Assembly: GCF_040939455.1 (NCBI RefSeq)
Contig: NC_134110.1
Coordinates: 101,399,001 to 101,463,000, forward strand
DNA: 64,000 bases
DNA from: Microcebus murinus
Taxonomy: Eukaryota > Chordata > Mammalia > Primates > Cheirogaleidae
Reading direction: 5' to 3'
Both the position numbers and the translations under genes were made by a program. The notes beneath the pieces are model-generated. The model was not told the DNA's origin and did not search any database. It saw nothing but the letters and a program-made list of their open reading frames with translations. Shown piece by piece: positions 12,564 to 23,306 of the stretch (the first letter of the stretch is position 1; every line of letters begins with the position of its first letter).

Positions 12564-14439
12564 AAAAAGATCTGCTAGGATGGAGCCCTGGAATCTGTAT
12601 TAAAAAGACACCTTACCAGGTGAATCTCAGGGGACTCAAACATGCTAGGATGCCTGTTGATATGATGTGAATAGACTTTTTGATGATTTAGTTGTTATGA
12701 GCCGGTGGCCCTGGAATAAACATATTTTTGTGCCTTGGTGCTCCTATGCCTTGGATTTTATATTCGCCAGCACATTGGATGAGACAGGCTTATGCTGTTG
12801 ATTTAAACCTGCCATATCTGCTGGTGATGGAGGCCATTCAAAAGCTACTAGCTGCTGAAAGAACAATACATTATCATCATCTCCTTTCAGAGCTAAATAT
12901 TTTCCAGAAATAATTGAAGGTATTTTCTTGGAGTCAGTTGTGAGAATGGAAACTGATGTGAATTATATTGTGCTCAAATCATCATAGGTTACATTTTCTG
13001 AACAAAGATGGGGAAAAGAAAGCATTATTGCTTATGGAGAAAACAACCAGCTTTTGACACTTAATTTCTTTCTTCCTGAAAAATGGTAACTCCTTCTGTT
13101 TCTGAATTACAGTAGGCAAAATGACAAGCAACTGCCTGGAACAAATACATTCTGAATTTCCCATCACTGCTGTTCCATAAAAATCTAATAAAAATCTAAA
13201 AGAGCTCAGAAGCAAGCCATAAAGAGTCATATGTGTGGGCCAACACCATAGTTTCTTGTTCAGTTTATCCTGAACACTTTCTGGCCCTTTGCCAGCCATC
13301 ATAAGTGCTCTGGTGGGGTCAGTACTTGATGGCGAGGCCAAGGAATGGATGCTGAGTCTATGAGCGTTGTCCAGAGTTGCCCTGTTTGACAGTAACCAGG
13401 ATCACAGGTGGACAGCTCACTACCCTTGGCCTTGGGAGCAGGCAGATGACAGTGTGATGTCAGAGCAGAAGTGCCCCAAAAGTGTAAAAGTGGGAAGGCT
13501 AGGAGGGCTCAGGTCATGACGGAAGGTCATCTGCTCACGCCCTTGTAAGACGAGGGACCTGTCATTCCCAGGACCCTCCTTACTCCAGGAGCCCTCCCTT
13601 GGTCCTCTTCCATTCTTATTGCCCAAGTGCTCTTCCATCCCCTGACTATCAGTGCCTCAGTGTCAGCGATTTACCTTGGCCTCAGCATCACTTTATGTAC
13701 TAAGCCTTTTAAACTGTCTCCACCCTTAATCAAAACATGCCCGTTTATTCACTGTGTGGAACAAAAGCATCGCAAACCTTGAGTCATGATGACCACCCCA
13801 AGGAATCAACTGGGGGTGATTGAAGAGCTTCCTATGTTATTTTTCAGGCAACATTAATTATCAACAGAGAAGGTTCAGGTCGAAAAAAACAGAATGAGAA
13901 TTTCAGGGGCAGCACCTCTAAAGGAGATGCATTTTATGAGGATTTCAGGAGTTTTCTTTAGACTGGCCCTCTCTGAAATTACACTATGTAGGCCAGATCC
14001 TATGTAAGTTCATCCTGGATGGCACCATCACTGCAGGCAAAATCCAGATTCAACATAATTTTACACAAATTGCAGAATTAAGCTCAACCCAATAATCTGA
14101 ATTTGAAAAGGTTAGTTGTAAGACTTAAAATAGTTTCAAAAATTGCACAAAACAAGATGAACTAGAAAAAGTTTAGCAACATCACCAAGATAGAGGGAAA
14201 GGAGAAGGGAAAGCGTATGAGGCCTTTATTTGATGCAAAGAAGGTTGTGGAAATTCCATTGTACACATGGGATTTTCACCTTAGTTATGATAAGATGTAT
14301 TAAATGTTACAAGGAGATATTTTCCTTTGTAATAATAAATTTAAAACATGCCACCTTTAAAACTATAGATTATATGAGGACATAAACCAACAGTAAGATA
14401 TAGAGCTATATAGTGGCTTATAAAAAGGGCCTTGAACTC
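12564..14439. other. No gene recognised
   Basis: Unique-looking sequence without a supportable coding frame or RNA gene. The longest open frames (about 120 codons on - at 12982-13341) show no family resemblance and no codon pattern that I can defend. Confidence 0.55.
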
Positions 14440-14760
14440 ATAGAAGGGATCATTCTCTCGAATCCCTTGCCCTGGGGGCAGCCAGCTGCCATGTCATGAG
14501 GACTCAAGCAGCCATGTGGAGGCACACACACAGCCACCACTAACTTTCCAGAAATGTAGATGAGCCATTTTGGACCTGAATCTTCTAGCCCTAGTCAAGC
14601 CTTCAGGTGACTATGGCCCTGGTTGATGGATTGACTGCAAATTTAGGAGAGATTCTGAGCCAGAACCTATTAGCTAAGCAGCTCCCAAATTCCTGTCCCA
14701 CAGATGAGGTAAGATAATTAATATTGATTGTTCTGAGCAAGTTAGTTTTCAAAGCGATGT
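14440..14760 (+). mobile_element. MaLR-like LTR (MLT1/MST type), degraded
   Basis: The run CTTGCCCTGGGGGCAGCCAG, then CTGCCATGTCATGAGGACTC, and later CCCTAGTCAAGCCTTCAGGTG and AATTCCTGTCCCACAGATGAG, is the transcribed part of a MaLR-type solo LTR. No internal retroviral genes adjoin it. Exact subfamily not determined. Confidence 0.5.
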
Positions 14761-15030
14761 ATATGGATGAGGTCTAAGAAGTATGGCTGTGGAAAGTAGA
14801 GAACGGTTGGGATAAATGTTGACCAAGGGAAAGTTATTTGTTTATTTGCTTTAGGATGCAATTATTTCTGAGTTTTCACAGAATAATTTTTATTCAATAA
14901 GTATATTGATTATAAATGCATCTCATACATTTTAGAACAACTCCCATGATCATTCTATTTAGGAACTCTTTTACAACTATTTGAGATAACACATGTACTA
15001 GGAAAGAATAGACTTGTATTTTTTAATGTG

Positions 15031-15960
15031 CTGTATGATTCTGATATTTTTACCAGCTTTGCTGAGATACAACTCATGAACCATATACTTCATCCATTTA
15101 AAGTGTATGGTTCAGTGGCTTTTAGTATTTTCATTGAAGTGTATGGTTTTAATTCACTTTCAATCAATTTTATAACTTTTTACCACCCCAAAATAAAATC
15201 ATATACACCCATTAGCAGTCACTGACTGCCATCCTCACTCTCATCCCAGACCTAGGCAACCACCAATCTACTTTCTATCTGTATAAATTTACTTATTCTG
15301 GAAATTTCATGTGTAAATAGACTCATACAATGTGATCTTTAGTTGCTGGCTTCTTTTATTTGGCATAATGTTTTCAAGGTTATTGCTATTTCATTCTTTT
15401 TTATTGCAGAATAATATTCCATTGTATGGATCTATCATGTTTTATATATCCATTCAACAATCAGTAGACATTTGACTTGTTACTACTTTTTGGCTATTAT
15501 GAATAAAACTTTGCTATGAAAATGCCTTTTCAAGTATTATTGTGGACAAATGCTTTCATTTCATTACCTAGGAGGGGTACATACCCAAGAATTGCTGTGT
15601 CATGTAGTAACTCAATGTTTATCTTTTGAGAAACTGCTAAACTGTTTTTCAAAGTGACTGCGCCATTTTATATTCCCACCAACAATAAATGAGGCTTGCA
15701 ATTTTTCCACATCCTTGGAAATCCTTGTTATCCATGCTAGTAGGGACGAGGGAGTAGTGTTGGGTTATAGCTCTGATTTGTGTTTCCCTGATGGCTAATG
15801 AAGTGAACGTCTTTTCATGTGTTTATTGAAAATCTGTGTATCTTTTCTGGAGAATTGTCGACTCAGATTCTTTGCCCATTTTTTAGTTATTTGTCATTTT
15901 GTGATTGAGTTATAAATTTTAAAAAGATTCTAAAAAAATCTTTCCTTCTTTAAAATTATA
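15031..15960 (-). mobile_element. Old LINE-1 (L1M) 3' end, antisense
   Basis: On + the element shows CCATTTAAAGTGTATGGTTC, AATATTCCATTGTATGGAT, TTTTTGGCTATTATGAATAA and ATATTCCCACCAACAATAAAT, all standard reverse-complement landmarks of L1M 3' ends. It ends near TTTGTCATTTTGTGATTGAG. It is the same kind of element as the start of the 51.6-56.5 kb copy. Confidence 0.8.
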
Positions 15961-16219
15961 TAGTGGTGATAGCTCATTGGATGAAAATAGCCAGTACATG
16001 GACTATTACCAGGATAGAGGAAGAGGGAGATTTAAGGAAAGGTACTTGTACACAGGCAGACATATGATTGTGAGTATGCAGTTGTCAGGAAATCACTGGT
16101 GGCCTTCTTACAATTTCAGGTAAATTATAGGGACAAAATATAAACTGCAAGGGTTGAGAAATAAATAGGAGATGAAGAGATAGAGAAAGTAAATGTCTTT
16201 ATTTTATTTTTAAAGTACT

Positions 16220-16272
16220 AATTACCTTACCATCTAAAATGTGGTAAGGTAATTTGAGGTGGTAAGGTAATT
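16220..16272. repeat. 13-bp inverted repeat plus direct copy
   Basis: AATTACCTTACCA at 16220-16232 is followed by its exact reverse complement TGGTAAGGTAATT at 16242-16254 and again at 16260-16272. One hairpin with a 9-base loop, or an alternative one with a 27-base loop, can form. I know of no element with this arrangement. Confidence 0.85.
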
Positions 16273-16329
16273 GGTGAGATCACATGTGGAAGAAACTGTC
16301 AATCTAGACACCTTATTATGGGGGAAATT

Positions 16330-16440
16330 ACAGGTTGCGAATCGTTCAGAGACTCACAGTTGAACGCACTGCTCCGCGAGGGAGTGCGCTCGCCACATCC
16401 ACGGCGTCCAAACGGAGACCGTGCATCATCGTCTCTTAGG
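16330..16440. other. Small CpG cluster
   Basis: About ten CpG dinucleotides lie within roughly 110 bases, including CGAATCG, CTCCGCGAG, GCGCTCG and CACGGCG, in otherwise CpG-poor DNA. It is far smaller than a CpG island by usual length limits. It could be an unmethylated regulatory element, a young insert or chance. Confidence 0.45.
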
Positions 16441-16703
16441 GGTGTTAGGAGGGACATTGTCTTTGGCAGCAGATTACTGTCTCAAAAGTCCTTCTGAATT
16501 CTGAAACCTGAGGCACATATAAAGCCGTGCCTCCGAGTAAGCTCACAGCAAATAGTTGCTGAATGAATTAAGCCATCAAAATCCTTTGCCCCTGAAAATG
16601 ACGCGGGGCGCTCCACATTCCGCCCGAAGCCTTTGTGCATATTCCAATGCGATTTGCCTCTAGTGAGCAGAATTATGTTTTGGTGCATAACTCTTTCACC
16701 AAG

Positions 16704-16704
16704 T

Positions 16705-16736
<32 letters not shown>

Positions 16737-17700
16737 TACATTAATTTAGTAAAGCAAAGACTTTGGCATGCATTGGTGTGAATAAATCAATTTGAAAACA
16801 ATGAATTTCTAAAGCATTCTGTATCATTTGGAGAAACAGAAGAGACCAGTAATGCCACACACATGTGACTTTCCTTATATAAATCTCCACAAAGCATATT
16901 TTTAAATCCATCCCAGCCAGGCGTGAGGGCCCAGCAGGGCCAGAACACCCCTGCAGCCCTGGGCACCTCCTCGGACCCTTACACGGACTGGGTCTTCTTC
17001 TACCTCCCCATGGGCCAGGTGCCCTCGTCCTCACCATGCCCCGCCTGCAATGGGCTCTCATCCAGTGAACAGCACTGGGGCCACCTGACCACAGAGGAGA
17101 GGCTGGCTTCTTCCAGGCCCCCTTCTCTTCCTGGACCAACCTTCAGGGTGGCCAGAAATCCTCCAGTCTCCCCAGTAGCTCTGCTTCCAAGAAGCAGTAT
17201 GTGTAGGGGCCTGGGGCTATGTCACCTATCAGAGGGTTCCCCAGAAGTTTGGCTGCCTGGGGTGCCCCCTCCTTGAAGGCTCTGCAGAGGTGACTAGAAT
17301 GGGGAAGCAGGTGCTTGCTGGCCAGGGGGCTGCATTGCAGGTTGTTTTCTTAAAAACCTGGGGCCTTCCTGGTGACCAGAGGGCACGATGGCTTCTGCCC
17401 AGAATGTGGCTTTTACCCCAGGCACAGGAAGACGCCACCTGGGGTGCTCTTGGCCAAGGGTGTTGTGGGCCCTCTAGCTTTTCCCCCAGATCCAGGGGAC
17501 CCAGAGCCGACTCACACGGCCCCAGCCTTATGGAAGGTTCACGGTGCCCAGCGTGTCCTCTCAGGAAAGGCTGATCGTGGTGCGGGGGGCTTGCTCACAC
17601 AGACAGAGCCTGCGTTGGATCTCGCCTGTCAGGGGGCTGCTGCCTTGTTTTCATCACTCTCTCCTAGTTCCACTGTTTATGCTTCTTATGTAAACAGGAC
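16704..17700. other. GC-rich block beside poly-T; possible antisense retrocopy
   Basis: A pyrimidine tract ending in about 19 T (16704-16738) is followed by about 180 AT-rich bases and then a sharply GC-rich stretch (16920-17640). This is the look of a processed cDNA inserted antisense, with poly-A on the - strand. I could not identify a parent gene. Open frames on + at 16923-17276 (117 codons) and 17372-17752 (126 codons), and on - at 16741-17139 (132 codons), show no domain I can name. The + frame has a lone CPEC motif (GFCPECGFYPRHRK), which by itself proves nothing. I saw no target duplication. Confidence 0.3.
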
Positions 17701-17760
17701 TGGATCACACACACAGGGAAAAAAAGTTAGACAAGAGCAGTTCAGGAATTGAGGACAGAC

Positions 17761-19135
17761 ATTCCCACAGCTCGCCCTTTAGTTCTCATCACTTTATGCT
17801 AATGAGGATTTCTAGGGGACTTCCAGTTGTGTTATTAAAAGAGAAATTTGAAAAATTTGTGCAAAGGCAATGGTGCTAGGTTGAATCATTTAGAGATGAG
17901 TAACAATTTTTCCCTCACTACACAGCATCTTCAAAAGGAAAGCTTCATAGGTATGCAGTTGATTTTTAACAGATTTTTGTAATTTGCTTTCATGTTGTTT
18001 AAATAAAGTTAAGGCAAGTCTAAGGAAGGGTTTATCTCAGAGTATTGTAACTTGAGAGTGCTGCTTCTTAGTTTCTAGTAAGCACAGGCACTGATGCACA
18101 TAGGCCTATTATGGGAAATCTTTCACAAACCGATAAGAGCCACTTCAGTATTTCTTGAAATTGCAAGGCCTTTTGTCAGTTTCAAAAGTTATAAATTCTT
18201 CCCAATATTCTACGAATGTCCTCCTCCGATAAATTATACTCAGAAATTTCCTCACCTTCTACCCTAATGCTACAGCCTTCAAATTGTGGTATATTTGCCC
18301 TTGGGGGTAAACCAGTACTTTTCAAGGATTTTGTGGACAAGGAATCAATTTGCATATCGTTAATCTGCATAGATATTCCTTCCTAAAATGGATCTGCCTG
18401 CAGTCATGGTGGAAGGCCGTTCACTTTTCCATATTCTCTTGCACAGTTCCCTCTTGCTCACTTACAAAAAAACAAAGGCACACTTGTCATCCTGTCCCTG
18501 GGACTTAACATCATCTGGGTACAAAGGAACAGTCCAGAACATTAGAACCATTGAATCTTTAATTAAGCTCCTTAATTCTAATGATATCTTTTCTTGCACA
18601 TATTTCAGATAAAAGGGTTTAAAATGTACTATTTTAACCCTTCTTGGACTGTTCTGATTTCAGGTACTGCATATTAAAGAATGAGGGGGGAGAGTGATGA
18701 CAGTCTTGCTTGACAACATCACCCCTTTGAAGGGACCACAGGGCTCTAACAGGGAGAGGCTGTGAGGACCGAGGACAGAGAATGCTGGGAGCGGCACTCA
18801 GGGGCAGGACTGAGGTCCCCAGCTGACACCGAGGGGACAGCTCCTGCAAAGCCCTGGGCTCCAGCAACCTCTCTCTCCACTGATCATATGTTCTTCTTGG
18901 AATTCAAAGTTTGAAGTGATTCAATTGTCACAAGAATATACATTAACATATTTATTCAAATTAAAATTAATGAGTTAGGCTTCCTGAGAGAAAGTAAGAG
19001 GATTCATCTGATTTGTTTGACAAATCAGATTTTCTGGGCAGAATGGATGGTGGATTTTTTTTTAACTGAATAAACTGTAGAGCAACAATGTTTCAATAAT
19101 ATCTTTAAAAACTACAGATATTTTGTATATTGAGA
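17761..19135. other. No gene recognised; short hairpin
   Basis: Unique sequence. A perfect 11-bp inverted repeat with a 3-base loop lies at 19006-19030 (ATCTGATTTGT, TTG, ACAAATCAGAT). No coding frame is supportable. Confidence 0.55.
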
Positions 19136-19500
19136 CTGTTGTGGATGGAATGTTTGTGACCACCTCCCCAAATTCATATGCTGAAGCCCTGCCCCGCAGT
19201 GCGAGGGGACTGGATGGAGACCGGCTGTAGGGAGGTAAACAGGGGCGTTGAGGTCGGAGGTGGGGCCCTGGGGTGAGATCTGTGCCCTCCTCAGAAGAGG
19301 AAGAGAGAGAGTGCCCGCGCTCCCTCCCCCTCTCTCCCCGTGTGCATACACAGAGAGGGCAGCTGTCCGCAAGGCAGGAAGAGAGGCCTCACCACGAGCC
19401 CACTGGGCTTCCCAGCCTCTGGTATTGTGAGAAATAGATTTCTTTTGTTTAACCCTCTAGTCTACAGTGTTTTGTCATGGAAGCTTGAACAGATTAAGAC
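19136..19500 (+). mobile_element. MaLR-type solo LTR
   Basis: The start TGTTGTGGATGGAATG, then CCCCAAATTCATATGCTGAAG, GAAGAGGAAGAGAGAGAG, CTTCCCAGCCTCTGGTATTG and TGTGAGAAATAGATTTCTTT, and the end GATTAAGACA, are in the order of an MLT1/MST LTR. The promoter part near the middle is GC-rich. No internal region is attached, and I could not see a convincing 5-bp target duplication. Confidence 0.75.
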
Positions 19501-20027
19501 AGGGAGTAATGTTTTTACTTTTCAACTATTTCTGAAAAAAAATCCATTTAAGCAGGTGCTTCTAAGTCAAAGAGAGGTAGGTATGATGAGTGATCATTTG
19601 ATAGGACGTGGTAAAACCTATCTGGTGTAGACCCCAGAGACTCAGGAATTGAATTACCAGTAACAATTTTTTTTGTGTGTGAAGTGGTTTCCATTTCCTT
19701 GCTTTCAATAAATAAAAGGAGAAACTAATTGAGTGATCAATGGATAGAATCATTAAAATAATGAATGACCATAATAGGTTTTATTTGGCATATAACCCAG
19801 AAGGAGTTCAAAAATTGGGTGACATTATAATAATAAAATTCTATGCATTTCTCCACATATGTATGTATGTAAATAAGATATCTTGGGACCAATGTATAAA
19901 ACTTTTTTCTTAAAAAGTTTCTAGAATTAATGCTGCAGACTATCTTTGTATAGCAATAAATAATTTTTATTCACGGATATATGAACTAATTTTTAAAAGC
20001 ACCAATTACTACTAATAATATGCTACC

Positions 20028-20072
20028 ATTACTACCACTAATAATAATAATAAGAATGATAATAGTAATAAG
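20028..20072. repeat. Imperfect ATA trinucleotide tract
   Basis: Repeated ACTAATAATAATAATAAG units with point interruptions. A simple repeat. Confidence 0.8.
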
Positions 20073-20515
20073 TCAATATAGAATAAATTCAATTCTTCCT
20101 GATATATAGTGACAGGAAATAATGAAATTAATTTATATGTGTATTTTTAATAGGTAAGAATGATCAGAAAAGACCTTCAAATACAGAAATATATGAAAAT
20201 ACAGTTCTGTGGGATATATAGACCAGTACCATAAATTCAAAGAGAAAAAGTTACAATGTAAAATTCTCAACTGTTGACGAACTTATTCATGCATATTTTA
20301 AATAGATGATGATGGGTATCAAATTGCTGTGGTAATTAATCCCAATGCCTGCATTTCAGTGGTAATGTGAAAGTTTCATTTCAAATCATCAATATTTATA
20401 ATATTGAAGAAACTGCACTATCATAGTTATTTAAATTTATGATGAAGAATTTCAGATGCCAACCTAAAAATACGCAATAATACATAATTTTTCAAACTTC
20501 TTTTAGCAAGCACAT

Positions 20516-20555
20516 AATATACAATTTTGAAGGCCAATATACAATTTTGAAGACT
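20516..20555. repeat. 20-bp tandem duplication
   Basis: AATATACAATTTTGAAGGCC at 20516-20535 is followed at once by a second copy at 20536-20555 that differs at its last few bases. A recent slippage or replication duplication. Confidence 0.85.
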
Positions 20556-20664
20556 TAGAATATAGGCACATGATCCTTTTTCTTGGGTTCCAATTGCTTC
20601 AAAAAGCATTCGGACAGTAGTTAGAATTATTTGTGTCAGCCATCGGGAATGTGGAAGTACCGCA

Positions 20665-20850
20665 GTGTGATGAGAGCCCTCTGCCATCAGAGCCCAGGGT
20701 TCGCATTCCAGCTCTGCCACCTACAGAGCTGTGCGGTGATGGGCAAGTCGGCTAGCTTCTCATCCTGCCCTGCATCGACATGCGATTAGGTGAGAATTGC
20801 CTGAGATGACATGTGTCAAGTGCCCAGGACACAAGCATCCCTGAGCAGGG
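20665..20850 (+). mobile_element. MIR SINE
   Basis: The core GGGTTCGCATTCCAGCTCTG followed by CCACCTACAGAGCTGTG and ATGGGCAAGTC is the tRNA-derived and core part of MIR. The 3' part is degraded (GAGAATTGCCTGAGATGACA). Confidence 0.75.
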
Positions 20851-21804
20851 ATAATAACATGAAAACTAGGTGGGTTTTTGGTTTTTTTTTTTAGCATAAA
20901 GAACATCACCAAAAATAAGGAAAACAAAAACTTGGAAAGGTGTTATAAGATGTTCCCTTCTAGCCTGAAATAGGAATAATGGAAAATTATTTAACCTCAC
21001 ATTGGCATTGCCAGTAACAAAGATGCAATTTATTAAAATGGACATCTGTCAGATTATGAACCTCAGTGTGGCAGGAACTGTGGTGACTTAGACAACAAGG
21101 GACTCAAGAACAAGCAGCAAGCCCTTTGCTTCCAGCAGCCAAGGGTAGGCCTGCTTCTCCTGGTCGATAAAAAAAAAAGGTGGAAAATATTTGTACAGCG
21201 GGAGAAGGAGCCCCCAGCCCCTGGCCTTCTCCCGTAGGGGCCGTGAAGCAGATGAGCAGTCCACAGGCGTGACAGAGCAGGCCTGGAACATGCACCCTGC
21301 GATCCTCCAATGCCAGCAGAAGTGTGCGTGGCGAATGTGCTTCCCAATTTCCTCTGGTGGCCGTGGGAGGAGGACGGAAGTAGCAGAGACGCCGCTGTCA
21401 ACTCAAGGTCGGACGGTGAGCCTTACCGCTTGTTTCCAGACCTAGTGTTGGCGTAGCTGACTTAGGAAGTCCCTGACCACTGAATGTTTACGGAACGAAA
21501 GTGACCCTCCACTGGGAAGAGGAGGAGCTGGGGGAGCCACATCCACGCTGCTTGGTACTGCAGTAGGCGGGACAGGCTCCCTGAGCGTGAAGTCAAAGCC
21601 AGGATTCCTGCCTCTCCCCTCCCTCCTTCCCCACTATCTTCATGGAGGGAAATTAGATTGCAAACAAGGTGATTAAGAGGATACTAGCTTGGATGCAATC
21701 TTAGGGACAGAACTAAAATTCCTTATCCATAAACCATGTTTGAGTATCAGCTAGTTATTGCCCTAGTTCCCACCAGGGCAGGTTGCAGGCAGGATAATAG
21801 CACG
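20851..21804. other. No gene recognised
   Basis: Unique sequence with short accidental open frames on both strands around 21060-21440. None has a recognisable domain or supportable splice structure. Confidence 0.55.
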
Positions 21805-22205
21805 AAAAGATCCTTGGAATCAAGCAGCCCTGAGAGAAAGTCACAGCTGTGATACTCAATCGCTGTGTGATTATAGGTGAATTACTTAACCTCTCGGACC
21901 TCAGTTTTCTCACCTGTATATTGTAGATAATGATAACTACCTTGAAGGAGTTTTATAAGGGTTTAAAGCAGGTGTCCTCAAACTACGGCCCATGGGCCAC
22001 ATGGGGTGTTTTCGCCCGTGTGTTTTTTTACTTCAAAATAACATATGTGCAGTGTGCATAAGAATTTGTTCATAGTTCTTTTTAAACTGTAGTCTGGCCC
22101 TCCAACGGTCTGAGGGACAGTGAACTGGCCCCCTATTTAAAAAGTTTGAGGACCCCTGGTCTAAGGTAAAGCCTGATGCATAGTAGCCACTTAATGAATG
22201 GAAGT
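21805..22205 (+). mobile_element. MIR SINE, split by a DNA transposon
   Basis: The left part has TTACTTAACCTCTCGGACCT, TCAGTTTTCTCACCTGTA and GATAATGATAACTACCTTGA. The right part, after the inserted hAT element, continues with the MIR 3' end GCATAGTAGCCACTTAATGA. Joining across the insert gives one MIR, so the transposon arrived later. Confidence 0.8.
21969..22158. mobile_element. Non-autonomous hAT-type DNA transposon, 190 bp
   Basis: The ends are 16-bp terminal inverted repeats, 21969-21984 and 22143-22158 (right end, outside-in: CAGGGGTCCTCAAACT); the left end has one mismatch. The flanks GTTTAAAG (21961-21968) and GTCTAAGG (22159-22166) form an 8-bp target duplication with two mismatches and a CTA/TTA-like centre, as hAT elements make. 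There is no coding capacity, so it was mobilised by a transposase from elsewhere. The family name is not certain to me. Confidence 0.85.
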
Positions 22206-22210
22206 TTAGT

Positions 22211-23139
22211 GTTAAATGCTGTACTTGTTGTGATGCTATGCTAAAACATGCAGGCTGCCTAAGAAAACATTGTTGGCTGTAGTCATGAATGCTCTGAGCA
22301 CAGGCTAATTATATTAATTTCTATATATTGAATGTGTCTGTGAGGTCATCGAAAAGTTTAAGCTGTGCCTTCATTTTATTAAAAATAATTCAGAAGATAG
22401 ATTCATTCAAGTACAGCCAGGTAAAACTTGCTGACAAAAAAAATCAATATGATGTATTTTAAGTATATTATTTTATGATCGATTAATGAGTGTTTATCTC
22501 AGTTTCCCATTTATGCACGAATAACACTAGATTGTAATGCATGTCACAGAACAACAAATTTAAATAGTCTCTAAGACAGAGTATGATGGTTAAAGGTTGG
22601 AAAAAGAACATTACTTTCTTATTTTAAAAAATCAGAAAATTAAGATCAGTGGTGAAGGATGTCATAAGCATTGGGCCTATTCCTGGCTCAGCGTGAGAAC
22701 ATTAGGGGGAATTTCCCACTTTGTCAGTCAAAACATGGATGGACATCTCTTCTAGCCATCTGGAAATTTAGTGTATAAACTGGCTTAAATTGTTCTTCCA
22801 GCCATTTTATTTTACATGCAAAGTTGGAAATACTTAAATTTTCAAATGAAGGAGGATGGTTTTTCATTAAGTTTGACTGGCTTCACTCTTGTTCAAACTA
22901 AAGTGAGCAGGAAAGACTAAGAGAAATCTAATTCATATTTAAGGAAATGCCACTTTTATTTGTGTAGTTCAAAAAACTTGATAAAAATAAAGCAATGGTT
23001 TCCAAAGTTGCCGAAACTGTTTGATGTCATGGTCATTTTCTTTTCAGGAGGCTCTTCTGATTAGCCTTTCTGTCAACACCCACATATTTATAGTTCTCCA
23101 GACATTTCAGAGCCTCATTCTACCTGTCACCAAATGGAG
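22211..23139. other. No gene recognised
   Basis: AT-rich unique sequence with no element or coding frame that I can support. Confidence 0.55.
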
Positions 23140-23306
23140 GCACCTGTATCTCATATCTCATCATGTGATCTCCACATTTTTTAGCAATATACATTTTTGA
23201 CATATTAAAATTGAATTTAGCTAAATAATAAGTGGATGGTTAAAAATCAAGCACTTTTTAGATTTGTTAATACATTTGGATAATACACAGAAAAGATAGG
23301 GTCAAT
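23140..23306. repeat. Inverted-repeat arm A (pairs with 24925-25082)
   Basis: Bases 23188-23291 are about 95% identical to the reverse complement of 24937-25041: about four substitutions and one single-base gap over about 100 bases. Weaker similarity reaches out to the limits given. The repeat family is not recognised. Confidence 0.85.

Larger units (their letters stand above)
19501..20664. other. No gene; AT-rich with simple repeats
   Basis: AT-rich unique DNA. It includes ATGT units at 19858-19870, an imperfect ATA/TAA trinucleotide tract at about 20028-20072, and a 20-bp tandem duplication (20516-20555). Confidence 0.6.

Noticed and set aside
17372..17752. 126-codon frame with a CPEC motif, possible zinc-binding protein
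   Set aside because: Only one C-x2-C pair and no second pair at a fitting distance. Other frames over the same block are equally open.
19006..19030. 11-bp perfect hairpin as a transcription terminator or transposon
   Set aside because: No T run follows in a meaningful context, there are no flanking duplications, and such short hairpins arise by chance in AT-rich vertebrate DNA.
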